This document shows, in pieces, positions 59,301 to 64,000 of a stretch of DNA of 64,000 nucleotides. The first letter of the stretch is position 1. Each line of letters opens with the position of its first letter. The position numbers and the translations under genes were made by a program. Below the pieces are notes generated by a model. That model made no database searches. It worked only from the letters and a program-made list of their open reading frames with translations, and was not told the origin of the DNA. The DNA is from Oreocharis arfaki. Lineage: Eukaryota > Chordata > Aves > Passeriformes > Paramythiidae. Location of the stretch: contig VZRR01010919.1 in NCBI GenBank assembly GCA_013398015.1, positions 1,605,494 to 1,669,493 of the forward strand. The letters are read 5' to 3'.

Positions 59301-62300
59301 TTTTAGGGAAAAACATCTGCATATACTTAAAAGGACCCTTTCACAACATACATGAGTTCAGTGTCCTTAAGACACAAAACTTCCTTCACCATGAACATAC
59401 AACTTCATTTGAGGCTTTATAACATACAGAAATAGAAACATATCATTCTGTCTATAGGATGCTGTTCTAGGATTATCCATGAACCTAAACAATGACTGTA
59501 TTCTGGTGTTTTGAGAATGTGTTAGAAGAACGTGTCCATTATCAATACAAGTGGACAAAAGCCACTTACACAAGCAGAGATTTAAAACTCTTCAGTGCCT
59601 CTTCAGAAAGACGAGTTACCAGGATGAAGTAATAATATCCTATGCAGTTAAAATCAGGATTGTTGGGAGGTTTTTTTTTCCACGTGTGTATCATCATGAC
59701 ACAGAGCCCACTCCCTCTGGAAAAAAATTGATCTCAGCAGAGAAAAATGAAATTCAAAGTTTCCTTTAGTGACAACAGGCAAACGAACTCTGTTCCTTTT
59801 TTCTCCAATTAATTTTTCCCATTTAGAAAAGTGGAGAATTTTATTCCTTGTGTTTCTAAGTCACTAATAGAGTTACCGTAGTTTTTTTGAGATATTCTAA
59901 GGAAATGAGAATTAAAAACAAGACAACAAACCAAAACCCAAAACAAAGATAGTCAGTACTTCTGCAGAGCTACACAAAGCAGATGTTTTGTGATTTTACA
60001 AAAAAACATGGCAAGTCAATTTGGATATCTCTCCTGTCTCCTGGTTATTCAGAAAGATCTGTAGCTGGGGTAAACCAAGTTAAGATTCCCAAACAGTTTA
60101 AAACCACTTTGTTCTGGAAGATACACGACCCAAAGAAAGTATTTATTGGGTCACAAAACAATGAAAGAAAGTAAGAGTGGTCTCCATCCTACAAAAACCT
60201 TTTATCTGTAAAAAAATGTTAAAAAAATGTTATCCATAAAAGAACTGTTTAAAAAAAAAGGGGTGAAATTAAAAGATAGGGGCATGTGGAGGCAGGGAGG
60301 ATGGGGAGAGGAAAAGGTATCCTTGAACTAGAAATGAAAGTATAATCCAGAAATCTGGTTAGAAACCTTTAGATTGAGACCCATGGAGGCCTGTTATACA
60401 TTTCTTCTGCTTAACCAGAAGCATTTTCACTCCAGTGAGGCAGCCAGGCATATGCCACATGCAAAAACATAGCAGATGCAGAAATGCAGACAGGGGAGCT
60501 AAGAAGTTCTTTGCTTGGCACCACAGGAGAGAAAAGACAAAACAAATGCTCAAGGATGCGCAGTGGAATGACAAACGTCTTAAAATAAAGATGTGTGTGG
60601 CACAGAGATAAAAACATGCCCCAGCAAGAGCCACATCTGTAATTCATGTAGGTGCTTATTTGACAGGGTGCCTATTGAAGCCAGCTTTGTTATACCCTCC
60701 AAGCACCCAAAAATAGAAAAAAAAAAAAGCAAATACAAGAAAACATTGTCATAGTCTAAGTACTCTCCAAGAGTTTCATGCTCCTTTCCTACCCCATCTG
60801 TCAAAACAACTTCCTTCCTTCCTTTTCTTCCTTCAGGTTCTCATCTTTAATTTAGACTATGGAATTGTGGAAGTCCCAGCAGAATAAGAACAAACTTTTT
60901 TAAAATATTCAATGTCATAAATGAAATTTTTAATAATTTCTGCCATAATAAATGCTCTAATTTAAATATACCCAATGAATAAATTTGTCCCATCATATTA
61001 ACATGTACACAAATATTCATTTACGATACTTGAACAGCTCAGCATTTTTTGGCCATCAGTAATTACAGACTTACAGATTAGACCAATATATTCTGCTTTA
61101 AGAGACATTTAAAAATTGTATCAGAGAAGAATAAATACAAGCCAAATGTTTTTCCCTCAATTCAAATATCTTCTCTTCTTGCTTATGTAAGTCATACCTT
61201 AACCTGAGGTATAATACAGTTCATTACACGTTTTAGATGCATGGCTAAGCCAGCTACTTCTGCTTTCATACTCAAGTAGCAGATGCACAGGAGTGTGACC
61301 ATATTAATAACTCTCATTAGAGTAAAGAATGCCACTGAAAGTTCACACATATGTACTCTGAAAAAGAAAAGGTACAAAAGGTTCAAATTCCAAGTGGCCA
61401 TCTAATAATCCAAAACCCAGAGGTTCTCGGAGTACAGTATTGCTGCATTGTCTCGGTTCTGTTCTGTATCTATACACAGAGAAACACTTCCCTCACCTAA
61501 ATCTCTCAGCACCTTTTCATAAGGTGTTTTTTTTAACAAAAGAACAGAAGAAAAATTAAAAGCAGGATACACCTCTATAATAGCAACAATACCTCAGCCT
61601 GCTACAAAATAACATTAACTAAAAAATAATAGCAGATTTTTTTCTTAATACCTACACATTGACATTTTATTCGCTCTCAGCAGTTACCAGTTGAAAAAGG
61701 AGACTTACAGAAGCAGAAGGATGTTTCTGTACAGCCTGTGCCTGTTCAGAACAGAATCACTACACTTCTGAATTAGGATTATGCTTATATGACACATCAC
61801 AAGAGAGCTGAATTTTCTTACTTGTTTATTAAACAGAATATTAAAAAAACCTTGCAATATTATTGACATATCACAAAGTCCTTTAGGGACACTCATTTCC
61901 TGAAAGCTCAGGTAATATGATGTGATTGACAGCATGAGAAATTAATCTAGTAAAGTTCTTGATTTTTTCCTCCCCCTGTTTTTACTGTATTGCTGTTGAC
62001 TGCACATTCTCTTCTCACTTCTCATGAAGGAAGGGCTATTATTTCTGTCTCAAGTAGTTTTATATGGCTTTTTAAAAGCTTTTAGGCACTGTAGCTACGT
62101 TTATGTCAGAACATTTTTCAAGTGTGTTCTGCAGACAGAGAAGGAAGTCAGTATCTAGCAAGACACGTTGATTGTTTTGTTGTATAGGACATGTAAATGG
62201 CGACTGCCCAAACAAGATTTGTGTAATACATACTGTGAATTCCAGCAGCTATCACAACAAAATTTCAAGGGACGTGAAACACATTTTCTGCAGTAAACAG

Positions 62301-62599
62301 AATGAAGAAAGTTTGCAAAGCACAAGATTTTGTGTCACATCACTGAACTCTTGGTAACACTACATCAAAAGAATAAAAGAGAAGTGAATTCTACCTTTTT
62401 TGCCTCGAAGAAAAAAGAGCTGGAGATAATTGTAGCAGTTATAGCACTTAGGACTTGGCTTTGGATGGTTTTCTCCCTCTTAGTTCTTCAGTAATCACAG
62501 TTACCATAATGAAGCCTAGGCAGGTCTGATCAAGCAAGTAAGAATACGATTTTAGATAATGAAGGAAGCAATCCTAAAGAATAACAAGCTGAAACCTTG
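56318..62599. other. AT-rich non-coding stretch, no gene seen
   Basis: About 6 kb. Frames at 56340-56654 (104 codons) and 58799-59083 (94 codons) have no recognisable domain or splice context. Contains the A/C-rich low-complexity tract at 59101-59192 and A-runs at about 56821-56833 and 60717-60728. 58,720-58,800 is rich in TAATTA-type cores. Confidence 0.5.
59101..59192. repeat. A/C-rich low-complexity tract
   Basis: Mixture of A-runs and C-runs (aaaaacaaacaaaaaatc, cccccaaaaaacccc, aaaaataacccac). The minus strand is G/T-rich with G-runs of 3, 4 and 5 (59177-59151), short of a standard four-run quadruplex. Confidence 0.75.
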
Positions 62600-63298
62600 A
62601 GCCAGCTAAGAGCTAGCGGGTCAGGATTGGTAGGCATACATGGACAATATTGTGGTGGGTGTCTGCTACAGGCTGTCTGATCAGGATGAAGAATTAGATT
62701 GTGCCTTTTTAAACAGTTGGAAGAAGTCTAATATTCACAGGCATTTGCCCTCATGTGGGACTTGAACCACCCGTATCTTCTATAGGGGCAACACAACAGG
62801 CATAGGCAAGGGCACGAGTTTCCTGCCACGAGTAATACAGAAGTCAATATGGGGAGATGTTTTGCTAGACTTCGTACTTATAAACAAGAAAGGACTGGTT
62901 GGGAATATAAGGTTTGGGAGTAGTCTTGGCTGCAGTGATAGCAAGATGATGAAGATCAGAGTCCCAAGAAGACAAAATAAAGCAGGCAGCTAATTCGTAA
63001 CTCTGGCCTTTAGAAAAGCAAATTTTGACCTGTTCAGGCACCTGCTTGAAAGAATCTCATGGGAGGCTGTCTTAAAGAGAGAGGGTCAGGAGACTTAGTT
63101 GATTTTCAAGAATTAGCTCATCCAAGCTCAAGAATAGTCTTTCCCAACGAGCAGGAAATCAAGGAAAGGTGGCAGAGGATGAACAAGTAGCTCTTGATGA
63201 AAAGTTTGATGTAAAAATGATGAGTACAGGAGGTAGAAACAGGGACAAGTGACCTGGGAGGAATATGGGTAGACTGAGTGTGCAGGGTTAGGAAAGTG
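62600..63298 (+). mobile_element. CR1 LINE internal fragment: endonuclease C-terminal part and linker
   Basis: About 0.7 kb of CR1 ORF2 upstream of the reverse transcriptase. Translated pieces in shifting frames include 'DNIVVGVCYR-SDQDEE' (62642-62691), a degraded 'DFNHPDICW'-type segment near 62759, 'LLDFVLINKKGLVGN' (about 62863-62907) and 'GSSLGCSD' (about 62918-62941). Nucleotide blocks 'gattttcaagaattagctca', 'tccaagctcaagaatagtct', 'cccaacgagcaggaaatcaa' and 'gacctgggaggaatatgggt' follow the CR1 order. Several frameshifts and stops disable it. Both ends are lost: CR1 copies normally keep the 3' end, so the 3' half was removed or separated after insertion. Confidence 0.9.
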
Positions 63299-64000
63299 GA
63301 ATATCTTTTGGAGATGGATCTCTCACATATGATGCTTGCACAAACTACGAACTTGAATCTGACCCATCCTTGGATCTACTTTATGTCTGGCAGCATCATA
63401 TTTAGGACATGACATGTCTCCAATTAGCACTGTTTTGCAGTGTACCCTGAATGCAAGTATGCATAGTATGGATATTCCACCCCCAAAAACAAATATGACC
63501 CCACTACCTTCTACTTACCAAGCTCTACAAATGCAGAGGATAGGTGTATTGCCTTAAATAAAGTGGACACATTTTGCAGTGGTATCCACTCTCTTGTGCT
63601 CTGCAAAGACAATTAGATGAGGGAACTCATAAATCCTAAGCTTACATAAATTTCTGAAGTGCACCTGGGGTTCACACGTGTGTGGTATTGGCAATGAGAA
63701 AGGCAGTACTTCGCATGCAGGTAGTCTTGTCTCACTTGTTTAAAAAAGTACATCCCACATTATTCTTTTCCTTTTCACCATTCATCCACCAGCAAGGTAG
63801 AAACATCTAGATCAGGTGTACATCTGTTTCTGATCCTAACAGCAGAGAAACCAAAATCGCTTGCTGCTGGCTAACGCAACCCTTTCTGGTTTTCCACAAA
63901 GATTTAAGGGGAGTTCCTTTATTTTCAGGCATGTCACAGGCAATGTTTCATGATGCAAAGTTAGTATGTCTCTTTCCTGCTAGGTTTTTTGTAGAGTTAT
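63299..64000. other. Non-coding window end, no gene seen
   Basis: The CR1 similarity stops at about 63,298 and what follows is not the reverse-transcriptase part that should come next. No repeat family or exon was recognised in the last 700 bases. Confidence 0.55.

Noticed and set aside
1..64000. CRISPR arrays, operons, phage or bacterial mobile elements, rRNA genes
   Set aside because: The window is avian nuclear DNA; no regularly spaced repeats, ribosome-binding sites or rRNA-like sequence was seen.

Overview
This is AT-rich vertebrate nuclear DNA from a bird, probably a passerine. The identification rests on repeats. There are many CR1 (chicken repeat 1) LINE fragments of different ages, a solo LTR of the avian ERV-L-like family that begins TGTCCTGG and ends ACCATGACA, and a tRNA-Ile-derived SINE that looks like TguSINE1, a family I know from songbirds. 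All of this is from reading the bases; no database was searched.

Gene content is very low. I find no convincing protein-coding exon on either strand; almost every open frame of 60 to 120 codons looks like chance in AT-rich sequence or lies inside CR1. The one clear gene signal is a CpG island at about 10,740-11,260. On the minus strand it runs into an ATG-free stretch ending in a strong splice donor (AAG|GTAAGC) at 10,646. I read this as the promoter and non-coding first exon of a minus-strand gene whose other exons lie at lower coordinates, possibly outside the window. The island holds an expanded-gap RE1-like (REST/NRSF) motif, which would fit a neuronal gene. The gene cannot be named from this sequence.

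Layout: 1-10,600 is putative intron or intergenic DNA with a CR1 3' end (1.63-1.83 kb, minus), a 1.06-kb CR1 with reverse-transcriptase remnants (3.61-4.68 kb, plus) and a CpG-rich 35-bp x3 tandem repeat (9.62-9.72 kb). 10.6-11.3 kb is the island and first exon. 11.3-36 kb is mostly unique AT-rich DNA with a perfect 12-bp-arm hairpin (12.38 kb), a 41-bp remnant of an LTR still flanked by target-site duplications (13.75 kb), a purine-rich tract (19.5-20.1 kb), and CR1 pieces at 20.8 and 29.9 kb. 36.2-36.7 kb has the SINE followed by a CR1 3' end. 38.6 kb has a CR1 tail, 41.3-41.9 kb the solo LTR, 47.6 kb a CR1 tail, 50.65 kb a possible relic of an ancient palindromic amniote element, 56.3 kb a CR1 tail, and 62.6-63.3 kb an internal CR1 endonuclease-region fragment.

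No operon, CRISPR array, rRNA or functional tRNA gene was seen. The most interesting items are the island with its split RE1, the 41-bp mini-LTR, and the A-tailed SINE. I did not find an undescribed multi-gene system.
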